Of a DNA stretch of 64,000 nucleotides, positions 22,686 through 33,317 are shown in pieces. The position numbers and the translations under genes are program-made. The notes beneath the pieces were generated by a model. It had not been told where the DNA came from. It made no database searches and saw nothing but the letters and a program-made list of their open reading frames with translations. The DNA lies in assembly GCA_964036195.1 (NCBI GenBank), contig OZ038458.1, forward strand, positions 9,375,832 to 9,439,831. The letters are read 5' to 3'. The DNA comes from Sphaerolaimus hirsutus (Eukaryota; Nematoda; Chromadorea; Monhysterida; Sphaerolaimidae). Within the stretch, counting starts at the first letter, position 1; every line of letters starts with the position of its first letter.

Positions 22686-23709
22686 AAAACCATGCCCAAA
22701 GAAAACATAGAAAACCTTTTTTAACCTTAAACACATAGGTAAAGTTTGAAACCTTAAAAGAAAAACTTTCGAACCGCGTCGAACCACGCTCGTGATCAGT
22801 GTGCATCCACAGCAATAAAGTATTAGCTTCATTTAGCCGAGAAATATACGGCGTATATATACGAAGTATAGCTATACGGACGTCAAGCGCGAGGCGGCGT
22901 CGCGTCAGCATGAAAAATATGATATCCTGAAAGCGTAAGATGAAAATCACAGGAACACGCGAGAGGCATGCAAATTGTGTCACCTAAATACGGCAGGAGG
23001 TAGTCAAGGGATAAGCTTTTAGTTAGCAAAATGNNNNNNNNNNNNNNNNNNNNNNNNNNNNNNNNNNNNNNNNNNNNNNNNNNNNNNNNNNNNNNNNNNN
23101 NNNNNNNNNNNNNNNNNNNNNNNNNNNNNNNNNNNNNNNNNNNNNNNNNNNNNNNNNNNNNNNNNNNNNNNNNNNNNNNNNNNNNNNNNNNNNNNNNNNN
23201 NNNNNNNNNNNNNNNNNNNNNNNNNNNNNNNNNAATGTCTCATTATTTGTATGCATGTCCGCATACAATCCTAACATACTGGAGAAGTTTGCTATTAAAA
23301 GCACTAAATACAGAGTGTTGTGGGAACAAATGTTGCTTAAAAGTAGTTAACGCTGCACCCATAGATAGGTGTAGAATACTTTTGGAACTTGAATGCTCGA
23401 AATCTCAGACATTATTTTCCACCCACTTAACCACCCTGTGACTCAAAGTGACAATGCTTGCTGTAGTAACTCTAACTAGTATTCATTCCTGTTTCATAAA
23501 CAAAACATGACTATGTAATCTGGTTAGATATTAAGAAGTGAGGACTAGCACCAATAATTATACATATTATATCTGAAGTGCTAGTTAAATAGTTATTGAC
23601 CGGGTAATTGCATACCAGTCATGTGTTACAAAATGCACATAAAAATGTGACCATGGTTAATACATGATCGGTGCATTAACTACACACCTCATACTTGTAA
23701 AAGGCTATA
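22686..23709. other. Gene-free sequence around an assembly gap
   Basis: Ordinary AT-rich sequence. Predicted frames running through the N block are artefacts. No exon, RNA gene or transposon terminus is recognised on either side of the gap. Confidence 0.4.
23034..23233. other. Assembly gap of 200 N
   Basis: There are exactly 200 undetermined bases, likely a placeholder length and not a measured one. The true missing sequence may be larger or smaller. Confidence 0.99.
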
Positions 23710-24105
23710 CCGTATTACCTCAAATTATCCTCCCCCCTTGAATTAACCCCCCCCCCCCTCGAATTAACCCCCCCTCAAAATGGGCTGGGGAAAGAATAAA
23801 CCCCCCCTCGAAATACCCCCCCCCCCCGGAATGATGTACGTCATGTACATAATAAATATGTCATGTATGCAATGTACATGATGTATATTACTGTTAATTT
23901 GCATTGCAGCTACACATAGACTAGTTTGACATTTATAACCTGTTTTGGGTATGAAAATGCCTACTATTTACTACGATCCTTACGAAAATTTCTGACGAAA
24001 TAATAAAAAAACCCTCGAATAAACCCCCCCCCCTCGAATTAACCCCCTCTCAAATTTTGCTGGCGAAATAATAAATCCCCATGGGGGTATTTCGAGGTAA
24101 TACGG
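23710..24105. mobile_element. CCGTATTACC-type TA MITE (396 bp)
   Basis: The ends CCGTATTACCTCAAATTATC and the inverted GTATTTCGAGGTAATACGG have TA on both sides (23,708-23,709 and 24,106-24,107). C-rich subterminal blocks (CCCCTCGAATTAACCCC) occur on both sides of an AT-rich core rich in GTACATGATGTA. Confidence 0.8.
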
Positions 24106-24729
24106 TAATCTGGTCAAGAACAAGAACATATTTATAAAATATCCAGACTAAAAGCTCAAAAGAACATAATAAATGTTCCTATTGAGTGTTAGCGCAGAAA
24201 TACTGGGATGGTTATAAAAATATAACACTCCAACGGATCCGGATCCGCCGGTAGAGGCCAACGGTAGGCAGGTATGTGTGTACACATGCCTATACTATAA
24301 CATGTTCTGACCAGTATTATATAAATATTTGCTTGTTGACCCTATCGCTTATTATACAATCAAAAATCTCACTTATTGTTAAATAAAAATCTCATTTGCA
24401 ATTACTGCTAGATCTGTTACATTTTAGTAGTTAAATTCCAAGGCCTTAGTATCGTTATCAATATTATAATTGAGGCGTCTAATTCTAAAAGTCGACAAGT
24501 CCACAAAATGCGATTTTGAGTAAATCGCATTTTAAGCTTCAGATCCAATTTGTGGTCTGTGCAGCGTGTCCAATCTGGCTCTCTCATGCTTTACATTAAG
24601 TTCCATATGTTGACAATAAAGTGTCAAATTTTCAACCCCTGCTCTCAACGTTTATGTGAAAAATGGGGTGTCCATAAAATGCCATTTGGATATTTGCAAG
24701 AAATCAGCAGCAAAATCCAGTGAACAAAG

Positions 24730-24830
24730 GTGGACTTGTCGACTTCTTGCTGCAAACACCTTCGGACTTGTCGACTTCTTGCTTTAAACCATGTGGACTT
24801 GTCGACTTTTTGCACTTGCAAACATTTGAT
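24730..24830. repeat. Left GGACTTGTCGACTT subterminal repeats
   Basis: At least three spaced copies of GGACTTGTCGACTTCTTGC-like units lie between the left terminus and the 59-bp array. They repeat the motif next to the TIR (GTCGACAAGTCC inverted). Confidence 0.8.
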
Positions 24831-24851
24831 TTAAAAGCACCTGGAAGTTGC

Positions 24852-26775
24852 GCCATTTTTATGGAGTCACGCTATCGACTCCAAAGTAGCGCCATTTCCA
24901 TGGCATTGGCGCCATTTTTATGGAGTGGCGCTATCAACTCCAAAATAGCGCCATTTCCATGGCGTTGGCGCCATTTTTATGGAGTGGCACTATCAACTCC
25001 AAAATAGTGCCATTTCCATGGTGTTGGCGCCATTTTTATGGAGTGGCACTATCAACTCTAAAATAACGCCATTTCCATGGCGTTGGCGCCATTTTTATGG
25101 AGTGGCACTATCGACTCCAAAGTAGCGCCAATTCCATGGCATTGGCGCCGTTTTTATGGAGTGGTGCTGTCGACTCTAAAATAACGCCATTTCCATGGCG
25201 TTGGCGCCATTTTTATGGAGTGGCACTATCGACTCCAAAGTAGCGCTATTTCCATGGCATTGGCGCCATTTTTATGGAGTCACGCTATCGACTCCAAAGT
25301 AGCGCCATTTCCATGGCATTGGCGCCATTTTTATGGAGTGGCGCTATCAACTCCAAAATAACGCCATTTCCATGGCGTTGGCGCCATTTTTATGGAGTGG
25401 CACTATCAACTCCAAAATAGCGCCATTTCCATGGCGTTGGCGCCATTTTTATGGAGTGGCGCTATCAACTCCAAAATAACGCCATTTCCATGGCGTTGGC
25501 GCCATTTTTATGGAGTGGCACTATCAACTCCAAAATAGCGCCATTTCCATGGCGTTGGCGCCATTTTTATGGAGTGTTGCTGTTGACTCCAAAGTAGCGC
25601 CATTTCCATGGCGTTGGCGCCATTTTTATGGAGTGGCACTATCGACTCCAAAGTAGCGCTATTTCCATGGCATTGGCGCCATTTTTATGGAGTCACGCTA
25701 TCGACTCCAAAGTAGCGCCATTTCCATGGCATTGGCGCCATTTTTATGGAGTGGCGCTATCAACTCCAAAATAACGCCATTTCCATGGCGTTGGCGCCAT
25801 TTTTATGGAGTGGCACTATCAACTCCAAAATAGCGCCATTTCCATGGCGTTGGCGCCATTTTTATGGAGTGGCGCTATCAACTCCAAAATAGCGCCATTT
25901 CCATGGCGTTGGCGCCATTTTTATGGAGTGGCACTATCAACTCCAAAATAGTGCCATTTCCATGGTGTTGGCGCCATTTTTATGGAGTGGCACTATCAAC
26001 TCTAAAATAACGCCATTTCCATGGCGTTGGCGCCATTTTTATGGAGTGGCACTATCGACTCCAAAGTAGCGCCAATTCCATGGCATTGGCGCCGTTTTTA
26101 TGGAGTGGTGCTGTCGACTCTAAAATAACGCCATTTCCATGGCGTTGGCGCCATTTTTATGGAGTGGCACTATCGACTCCAAAGTAGCGCTATTTCCATG
26201 GCATTGGCGCCATTTTTATGGAGTCACGCTATCGACTCCAAAGTAGCGCCATTTCCATGGCATTGGCGCCATTTTTATGGAGTGGCGCTATCAACTCCAA
26301 AATAACGCCATTTCCATGGCGTTGGCGCCATTTTTATGGAGTGGCACTATCAACTCCAAAATAGCGCCATTTCCATGGCGTTGGCGCCATTTTTATGGAG
26401 TGGCGCTATCAACTCCAAAATAACGCCATTTCCATGGCGTTGGCGCCATTTTTATGGAGTGGCACTATCAACTCCAAAATAGCGCCATTTCCATGGCGTT
26501 GGCACCATTTTTATGGAGTGTTGCTGTTGACTCCAAAGTAGCGCCATTTCCATGGCGTTGGCGCCATTTTTATGGAGTGGCACTATCAACTCCAAAATAG
26601 TGCCATTTCCATGGTGTTGGCGCCATTTTTATGGAGTGGCACTATCAACTCTAAAATAACGCCATTTCCATGGCGTTGGCGCCATTTTTATGGAGTGGCA
26701 CTATCGACTCCAAAGTAGCGCCAATTCCATGGCATTGGCGCCGTTTTTATGGAGTGGTGCTGTCGACTCCAAAAT
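24852..26775 (+). repeat. 59-bp tandem satellite, about 32 copies
   Basis: The unit reads GGCGCCATTTTTATGGAGTG, then a GGCACTATCAACTCC variant, then AAAATAGCGCCATTTCCATG and GCGTT. The period is 59 bp. Variants (CACGCTATCGACTCC, TTGCTGTTGACTCC, GTGCTGTCGACTC) recur at multiples of 7-9 units, indicating higher-order blocks copied as groups. GGAGT...ACTCC and GGCGCC within the unit can form hairpins. The same unit occurs inverted at 33,318. Confidence 0.93.
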
Positions 26776-26830
26776 TTTCAAAAAAAAAATTTCAAATTTT
26801 TTTAATAATTTTTTTTTATATTTTTCTTTA
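26776..26830. repeat. A/T-only low-complexity block
   Basis: A short AT-rich block ends the satellite. Its counterpart resumes after the Harbinger-like element at 32,272, so the two were probably contiguous before that insertion. Confidence 0.6.
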
Positions 26831-27318
26831 GGCAGCGTTTACACGGATTTTTGGGTGATGACAAAAAACAAAAATGACACTTTAAAAAGTTTCATAAGTC
26901 GATTGTTAAGTTCCATATTTTCGAGAAAAGGTGGTTGAGTATATGTAGTACTGAGGGGTATATGCATGTGAAATTTCATTCATATTGTCTTGGTCGTTAA
27001 AGAGTGATAGACCACTGCATTTTTTTGTTGTCGCCGGAAGTTGTTTTTGATTCCGACAAAATTCCGACAAATCGAGAACATTTGATTTTGAGTGTGACGA
27101 ACAGCAAATTCATCGCTGTGATCGTCACGCACATATCGTAGTGACACAGAAAAATGGCTAAAAGTCGTCACGAGCTGTGAACGTGTTTTTTCAGTGATGA
27201 CAATGTGTCTTTTATCTGAAACATCACAGCAAAATATTTTGTGAGTGTGTGATAGGTGGAATGTGAATTTTTCACTAGTTTATATAGATATATACCATAA
27301 ATACTCAATTATTATGAC

Positions 27319-28597
27319 AAGGGTTGGCTGACGTTTTTTTAAAACGTTTTTTATTTAAAAAAAACATTGTTTTCAAAAAAAACATGATGTCCAAAATGTT
27401 TTAAACATTGGCCAACATTTTTAGTACTAAGCACTAGGTATTTTGCATTACTTTTCTGTGTGCAAGCACGCAATTTCACACACAAATTGACATTGGTAGC
27501 TGTTTTCATTGGTTTTGTGGCATTTTTTGTATCAAAGCATCCATTTCTATATGCTACCATTAGGGTGTCAAAAAATTTTTTTTACGGAAAACGGAAACGG
27601 AAATGGAAAAAAATTTTCAGCGGCCAGGAAAACGGAACGGAAAACGGAAAAAAATTTGCACTTGGCGGAAAACAGAAACGGAAACGGAAAAAAAATTTCA
27701 GCGGCCGGAAAACAGAAAAAGGGGCCAGAAAAACGGAAACGGAAAAATCTAATTTGCACGGAAATGGAAAAACTTGCTGAAATTTTGCCAGAAAACGGAT
27801 CAAATTAGCTGAAATTTTGATGGAAGTGGAAAACATTTGCAGTCATTTTGCTGGAAATGGAAAAAAATTTACATCATTGACAATCTGCATGAATTTTTAC
27901 CAGTTTGGCTGATCAGAAAACAGAAAGTTAAGCCACAAAAAGTAAAATGAGGCGGAAAAATGGAAAATTGAGGCGGAAAATGGAAAAAAGGCGGAAAAAC
28001 TGAAATTTGAGGCGGAAAACGGAAAAAAGGCAGAAAAACTGAAAATTTAGCCGGAAAACGGAAAATTAGCCGGCAAAACGGGAAAAAAAGTTGCCGGAAA
28101 ACGGAACGGAAAACGGGAAAAAAATTCAGCAGCCGGAAAACGGAACGGAAAACGGAAAAAATTTGCCTGCGGAAAACGGAAACGGAAAACAGAAATTTAA
28201 CACCCTAGCTACCATGGGTTAATAAGCCGTCATGTTGCTGTAATATATAATATTCAGGTAGAGTGCTTACATGTACCTCCACAGTGTGTAAGATCACTAA
28301 AGTAACAACTTTCTTTTATAACCTTGTTTGATCACTATTCCATGCCAAACTTCACCTGAAGTCACAAACATTCAACTATAAGGCAATACAAATATGAACA
28401 TGTAGACAAAAAAAGGATATTTTTGACACAAAGCACCACTATAACGCTCTCCTATGGCTCCACAGCCATTATATGGTCATATTTAACATCACAAAGTACT
28501 GCCAGTTGTCTAAAGTACCTATATATGCGGACCCATAACCATATCTGGGAGCTTTTAAAAAACAAGGAGTTAAAAAACACGTTTTTTTCCAACCCTA
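27319..28597. mobile_element. TAGGGTTGG-family hAT-like element, TSD ATTATGAC
   Basis: It starts AAGGGTTGGCTGACGTTTTT and ends TTTTTTTCCAACCCTA, with ATTATGAC at 27,311-27,318 and 28,598-28,605. The body matches the family (AATTTCACACACAAATTGAC, GTACCTCCACAGTGTGTAA). It is interrupted by a TTTCCG element at 27,561. Confidence 0.87.
27561..28207. mobile_element. hAT-like GGAAAACGG element nested in the TAGGGTTGG element, TSD GCTACCAT
   Basis: It begins TAGGGTGTCAAAAAATTTTT and ends AACAGAAATTTAACACCCTA. Perfect GCTACCAT repeats lie at 27,553-27,560 and 28,208-28,215. Nearly the whole 647 bp is GGAAAACGGAAACGGAAA-type repeat in one orientation. AAACGG, the hexamer bound by maize Ac transposase, occurs many times. 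Confidence 0.87.
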
Positions 28598-28605
28598 ATT
28601 ATGAC

Positions 28606-29076
28606 CCCCCTCCAATAAGCGATCCAACCAATGGTGAGACCCCTTTGTACATGTAGTGTGAGTTTAATGCGACCCTCTGTAATAGTGTGACCCCCAGAGA
28701 AAAACATAAGGCAGCGTTTACACGTTTTTTTTGGGTGACGACAAAATAACAAAAATTACACTTCAAAAAGTTTCATAAGTCGAGTGTAAAGTTCCATATT
28801 TTTGAGAAAAATTGGTCACATATATATAGTACATAGGATGTATCCACAGTGGATCGGGGCCTCTTTCCTCGAATCTCAACACATTCTCAGCACACAGTGC
28901 CCCACCCCAAATACAGGTTGGCCCAAATGCGTGTCAACGGTTCTGTTGCTTACGTTGGCATGTTTTGTTTTGCTTTTTGGGTTTTCTGAAATGGCCATTC
29001 GTATACATGGTGGCCCATACTTTTGTATTCAAAACAATTTTGTCGAATTCTAATTCGAAGTCAATCTAGTTGTTAT
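28606..29076. other. Solo Harbinger-like end and unassigned sequence
   Basis: GGCAGCGTTTACACGTTTTT at 28,711 and about 95 following bases match the left end at 26,831 (AGTTTCATAAGTCGA, GTTCCATATTTT). No partner right end was found before the next element. No gene is recognised. Confidence 0.45.
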
Positions 29077-29615
29077 TAGGGTTCAAACGGGTCCAGTTTT
29101 TCGGGCCGGGACCGCGACTGGGACCAGAAATTTTTCTTATCGGGACCGGGACTGGCAGATCGTACCACAACCGGGACCGGGAGTGGCATTTATTTTTTAT
29201 CGGGACCGGGACTGGGGTGTCGGGCTGGGACCGGGACCAGTACCGCCTCAGTCCCAGAATTTTGCAGAACCATCTACTGGGACCGGGACTGGGGTAGCGG
29301 GACCAGAAAAATAGGCCCTTGAAGTGATAAAATAGGCCTTCGAAATCATAATAGAGCCCCTGAAATGATGATTTTATGAAAAAATGTTGTTTATTCAGTG
29401 TAAAACAACGTTTTTTTATCCCTTATCGGGACCACTACAAAATTCAAGGGACCGGGACCGGGACTGGCGGATCGTACCGGGACTGGGACCGGGACTGACA
29501 TTTATTTTTTCGGAACCGGGACTGGGGGACCGGGACTGGGACTGGAACTGGGACTGGGACCGGTACCGCCTCAGTCCTGGAATTCTACCGGGACCGCAGT
29601 CCCGTTTGAACCCTA
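29077..29615. mobile_element. hAT-like element with GGGACC/GGGACTG arrays
   Basis: The ends are TAGGGTTCAAACGGGTCC and GTCCCGTTTGAACCCTA. The interior has two blocks of GGGACCGGGACTGG repeats separated by about 120 bp of AT-rich sequence. Flanking GTTGT is shared, but the full 8-bp TSD is not intact because another element starts five bases beyond the right end. Confidence 0.75.
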
Positions 29616-29619
29616 GTTG

Positions 29620-30472
29620 TAGGGTGTCAAATTTCCGTTTCCGTTTTCCATTTCTGCCTTTCTGCAGGAAAATTTTTTACCTTTCCATTTTCCGGCAGCT
29701 GAAATTTTATTACCTTTCCGTTTTCCAGCAGCCAAAAAAATTTTACCTTTCTGTTTTCCGGCAGCTGAAATTTTTTTACCTTTCCGTTTCCATTTTTCCG
29801 GCCCATTTTTCCATTTTCCGGTTGAAAAATTTTTACCTTTCCGTTTCCATTTTTCCCGGCCATTTTTCCATTTCTGGCTCGATTTTCAGTTTTCTGGCAT
29901 TTTTCCATTATTTTTCCAATCTGTATTGATCGTTTTCCACTATGGTGTTTTTTTCTACCAGGTTCTTGTGTCGTTCATAATTTTTATCTGTATCCAAATC
30001 TGTAAAAAAACACAAAGTAATGTTGGACACATACTTTGCAGTCCGCTGAGTATACTTTTTACTGTTCAGTTACATCAAAGTTCACTTTTGCTCAATTCTT
30101 ATTGTTGTTGTAGTGTGTTTTTGCTACCTTTTGATGATTTTTTGTTGGTTCAGTAAAGCTTGAACTACAAGTGAAGTTACTGGCATGATCCATAGTTGCA
30201 GAATGTACAGCTACCACAATCAAAGCCAAACAGGCAAACCTGCATGCAAATTTGTCCATTTCTGTGCAAATTTCACTTTATTTTTTTCTGTTTCCGTTAA
30301 AATTTCGCTTTCCGTTTTCTGGCATTTCATTTATCCGTTTTCCGTTTTCCGACCAATAAATTTTTCTACCTTTCCGTTTTCCGCTGAGTGAAATTTTTTT
30401 ACCTTTCCGTTTTCCGTAAAGTGAAAAAATTTTACCTTTCCGTTTTCCATAAAAATTTTTTTTGACACCCTA
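29620..30472. mobile_element. TTTCCG hAT-like element
   Basis: It begins TAGGGTGTCAAATTTCCG and ends TTTTTTTGACACCCTA. TTTCCGTTTTCC arrays at 29,625-29,925 and 30,285-30,455 flank about 350 bp of unrelated sequence. I found no matching 8-bp flanks, so it may be two half elements. Confidence 0.6.
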
Positions 30473-30947
30473 GTCAGGCTGAACAAAACAGCTGCCTGGT
30501 TTGATTCAGTGCAAATTTAGCACATCTGCTGTGTGAAGATGCAATGGATGTGTAATATCAATGGAAACAGAGCATACATGTGTATGTAGTATGATAGAAA
30601 TGTGTTTGCAAATTTTAATGGAATAATAATTCCCCCCGTGAACTACTCAAGTAAATCCGGTAGAATGGTGCCATTCTATTAGAATAAATAAAACAGTCAA
30701 AAATGGGTACTGTATTGGCTTGTTTTGAACCCAGGGCTGTATTTTGTTACAATGCTCTTACAGTGGGACTCAATTTGAACATGATACACAATTCAAGCAT
30801 GATATTGTACTATTTCATAAGGTATCCTAAATTATAAAATAAGCACTAGGTATTTTGCAAACTTTTTGTGCGCAAGTGTGCAATTTCACACACAAATTGA
30901 CATTGGTGGTTGTTTTTATTGATTTTGTGGCATATTTAGTATTAAAG

Positions 30948-31414
30948 CAGGGGTTTAGTAGGGGGGTTGGGGGGGGGTTACCCCCCCCCCCAAATTCGCC
31001 AGCTATCTACCTTTCCCAGAGGCCTGCTCAGCTACCTATCTATCCCAGAGGGAAAATTTTCAGCTATCTATCCCCAAATCATCAAAATTTTGCCCCAATT
31101 TTTGCTCAAAATCGATAATTTTCATACCATTTTATAGTTTTTTACCTTCAAAATTCTAATTCATGTTCCTTATTGCTCATTTTCAGCTATTTTTTGTACT
31201 ATATGTACTTATATACCTATTTTAGCTGTTTTTCACCTACTTTCAGCATTTTTTCCCCTTTTCTTCCTTCTATACCTTGGAAAAGCCTATACCTATATTG
31301 AACCCCCACGAACTCCCTCCCCCAGAAAATTTTTTTTCAGCTATCTAGCCCTCTGTAGGAGCGATTTGCTATCTATATGAACCCCTGCAGGGGTCCAAAT
31401 CTGCACAACCCCTG
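30948..31414. mobile_element. CAGGGGTTT hAT-like element nested in the TAGGGTTGG remnant
   Basis: It begins CAGGGGTTTAGTAGGGGGG and ends TCTGCACAACCCCTG. The flanking 8-mers TATTAAAG and TATCAAAT match at 6 of 8 positions. This 467-bp copy without secondary insertions shows the family's basic layout. Confidence 0.8.
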
Positions 31415-31609
31415 TATCAAATCATACATTTCTATGTGCTACCATCGGCAATGTACTTCCACATTCAAGTAATGTGCTTCCATGTACCTTCACAGTGTTT
31501 AAAATTTTAACATCACTCCCAAAGTAACAACCTCCTTTTATAACCTTGTTTGATCACTATTCCATGCCTAACTTCACTTGAAGTCACGAACATTTGACTA
31601 TAATGGGAT

Positions 31610-31829
31610 TAGTGATGGAAAAGCGCCAGGAAAAATGGTGCCATGGTGCCATCTGAAAAAAATGGCGCCAGGCGCCAAAAAGCGCCAGATAAAACGGCGC
31701 CGGGTACCAATGGCGCCATGGCGCCATCTAAAACAATGGCACCAGGCGCCAAAGGGCGCCAGAAACAATGGCGCCAAAATCGCGCCATTGGCGCCTGGCA
31801 CCATTTTTCCTGGCGCTATTCCATCACTA
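31610..31829. mobile_element. GGCGCC hAT-like MITE (TIR TAGTGATGGAA)
   Basis: It starts TAGTGATGGAAAAGCGCC and ends GGCGCTATTCCATCACTA. The interior is GGCGCCATGG/AGGCGCCA repeats. The flanks do not match, because the host element carries a deletion at this site. Confidence 0.75.
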
Positions 31830-32271
31830 GTTGACACAAGGCCATATCTGTGAGCTTTTAAAAAAACTGTTTAAAAACGTGTAAAATTTAAAAAAAAACG
31901 TTTTTTTTATATAAAATACATGGTGTTAGCGTTCCGACAAATTAGCCTCGGTAGCGAGGCGTTCCGACAACTTTTTAAAAAATTTCCATTTTATTAACAG
32001 ATGCATTCCAAATGTGTTGTCACAAGCTGTGAACGAGCTATGCTTGTGACGACATTCTATAAGTGACGTCACCTATTTACATGTAAAATGTTTACAAAAT
32101 TTGCATTATTGTACATCAAAATTTATCGAGGCTGATTTTACATGTGTGACGACCAAATTTATCGAGGCCGATTGGTCGTCACACATGTAAAATTACCAAT
32201 TTTTATCAAAAAATGTCTGTGACGACACAAAATTTTTGTCGTCACCAAAAATCCGTGTAAACAGGGCCTTA

Positions 32272-33317
32272 AAAAAATTATTTTTTTTCAAATTTTTTTT
32301 CTTCAAATTTTATCTTCTTTGAAAAAAATTTTTTTGCAAATTTTTTTTTGAAATTTTTTTATACATTTTTTTTTAAATTTAAAAAAAAATTTTTTTATTA
32401 TTTTTTCTTTTTTTCAAAACAATTTTTCTTCTTTTTTTATAACTTAAATTTTCTTTTTTTCTTCTTTCATAAATTTTTTTTCAAAATTTTCAAAAAAAAT
32501 TTTAAAAATTTTTGTATCAATTTTTTTCTTCTTTTTTTTTCAAAATTTTTTAAATATTTTTTTTTTCTTTTTTATTGTTTTTAAATTTTTTAAATAAAGT
32601 TTTAAGTTTTTAAATTGCTTTTATTCTTCAGTGGAAGAAGTTGGCCCTATTATGTGAATCTTTTTCAGATTTAATTTGAGTTAGCATGCTGCCATGATTT
32701 GTTATGGACATCATTGTTCAGGGCTGTATCAGAAACTAGACTAGTTTTACTAGGATGTACTTTCCATCCCTAGATGTTACTGAGATGACACTGTTGTTCA
32801 TTGTTTAATTTTGTGTGATTCTGAAAAAATATTGTTTTGTTAAAATAATTGATATGCAAAATCGATAAAACTCAATAAATAAGATTTTGTATAAGTTGGC
32901 AGACATATCACCCTACAAACATTTGCGTCAATCTCTCCAGTGGAATGTGAAAATGTGAAAAAAAATTTAAAAAAATTTTATATAAAAAAATTTGAAAAAA
33001 TTTTTTTTTTTTAATTTAAGAAAAAATGTTTGAAAAAAATTTGAAAAAAAATTATAACAAAAATTTAAGAAAAAATATTAAAAAAATGAAAAAATTGAAG
33101 AAAAAAATTAAAACAAAAAAAAGAAAAAAAATTTTAAGAAAATAATAAAAAAATAAAAAAAATAAAAAAAAAATTATAAATTTTTTTTAGAAAAAATTGA
33201 AAAAAAAATGTGAAAAAAATTTTGAAAAAAAATAAAAAAAAATCTTGAAAAAAAAATTTAAAAAAAATGTTGAAAAAAGATATTTAAAAAAAATATTTAA
33301 ATTTTTTTTGAAAAAAA
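32272..33317. repeat. A/T-only low-complexity tracts, T-rich then A-rich
   Basis: About 330 bp of T-rich sequence (32,275-32,600) and about 370 bp of A-rich sequence (32,950-33,317) flank 350 bp of more complex DNA. The complex part carries an isolated AAGTCGGC-type end (TTGGCAGACATATCACCC, 32,896) followed by ATTTGCGTCAATCTCTCCAG. Phe- and Lys-rich frames here are repeat translations. Confidence 0.75.

Larger units (their letters stand above)
30838..31900. mobile_element. TAGGGTTGG-family remnant, interrupted and partly deleted
   Basis: Family body sequence (AAGCACTAGGTATTTTGCAA, AATTTCACACACAAATTGAC) starts at 30,838. It resumes after a CAGGGGTTT insertion at 31,415 (ACATTTCTATGTGCTACCAT), and ends with GTTGACACAAGGCCATATCT and an AACGTTTTTTTT run. 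The segment normally between the last two phrases is missing at the point where a GGCGCC element sits. Confidence 0.7.
26831..32268. mobile_element. PIF/Harbinger-like element, TSD TTA, bloated by nested insertions
   Basis: The left end GGCAGCGTTTACACGGATTT and the inverted right end AAATCCGTGTAAACAGGGCC (right side preceded by GTCGTCACC) are flanked by TTA at 26,828-26,830 and 32,269-32,271. A 3-bp TWA target and GTTTACACG ends fit PIF/Harbinger. Native parts contain recurring GTGACGAC/GTCGTCAC motifs near both ends. No transposase or Myb-like gene is seen. Most of its 5.4 kb is hAT-like insertions. A second solo left end of the same family lies at 28,708. Confidence 0.6.

Noticed and set aside
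23019-23441. Frames running through poly-X
   Set aside because: They cross the 200-N gap and are artefacts.
24852-26775. Regular 59-bp repeats resembling a CRISPR array
   Set aside because: There are no unique spacers: the whole 59-bp unit is repeated. The context is eukaryotic transposon DNA and an inverted copy exists at 33,318.
27460-27836. Overlapping frames rich in GKRKRK or FPFPFS
   Set aside because: These are six-frame readings of GGAAAACGG repeats. Similar frames appear at every copy of that array.
29620-30472. A clean 8-bp TSD for the TTTCCG element
   Set aside because: Flanks (CCTAGTTG and GTCAGGCT) do not match, so the two ends may come from different insertions.
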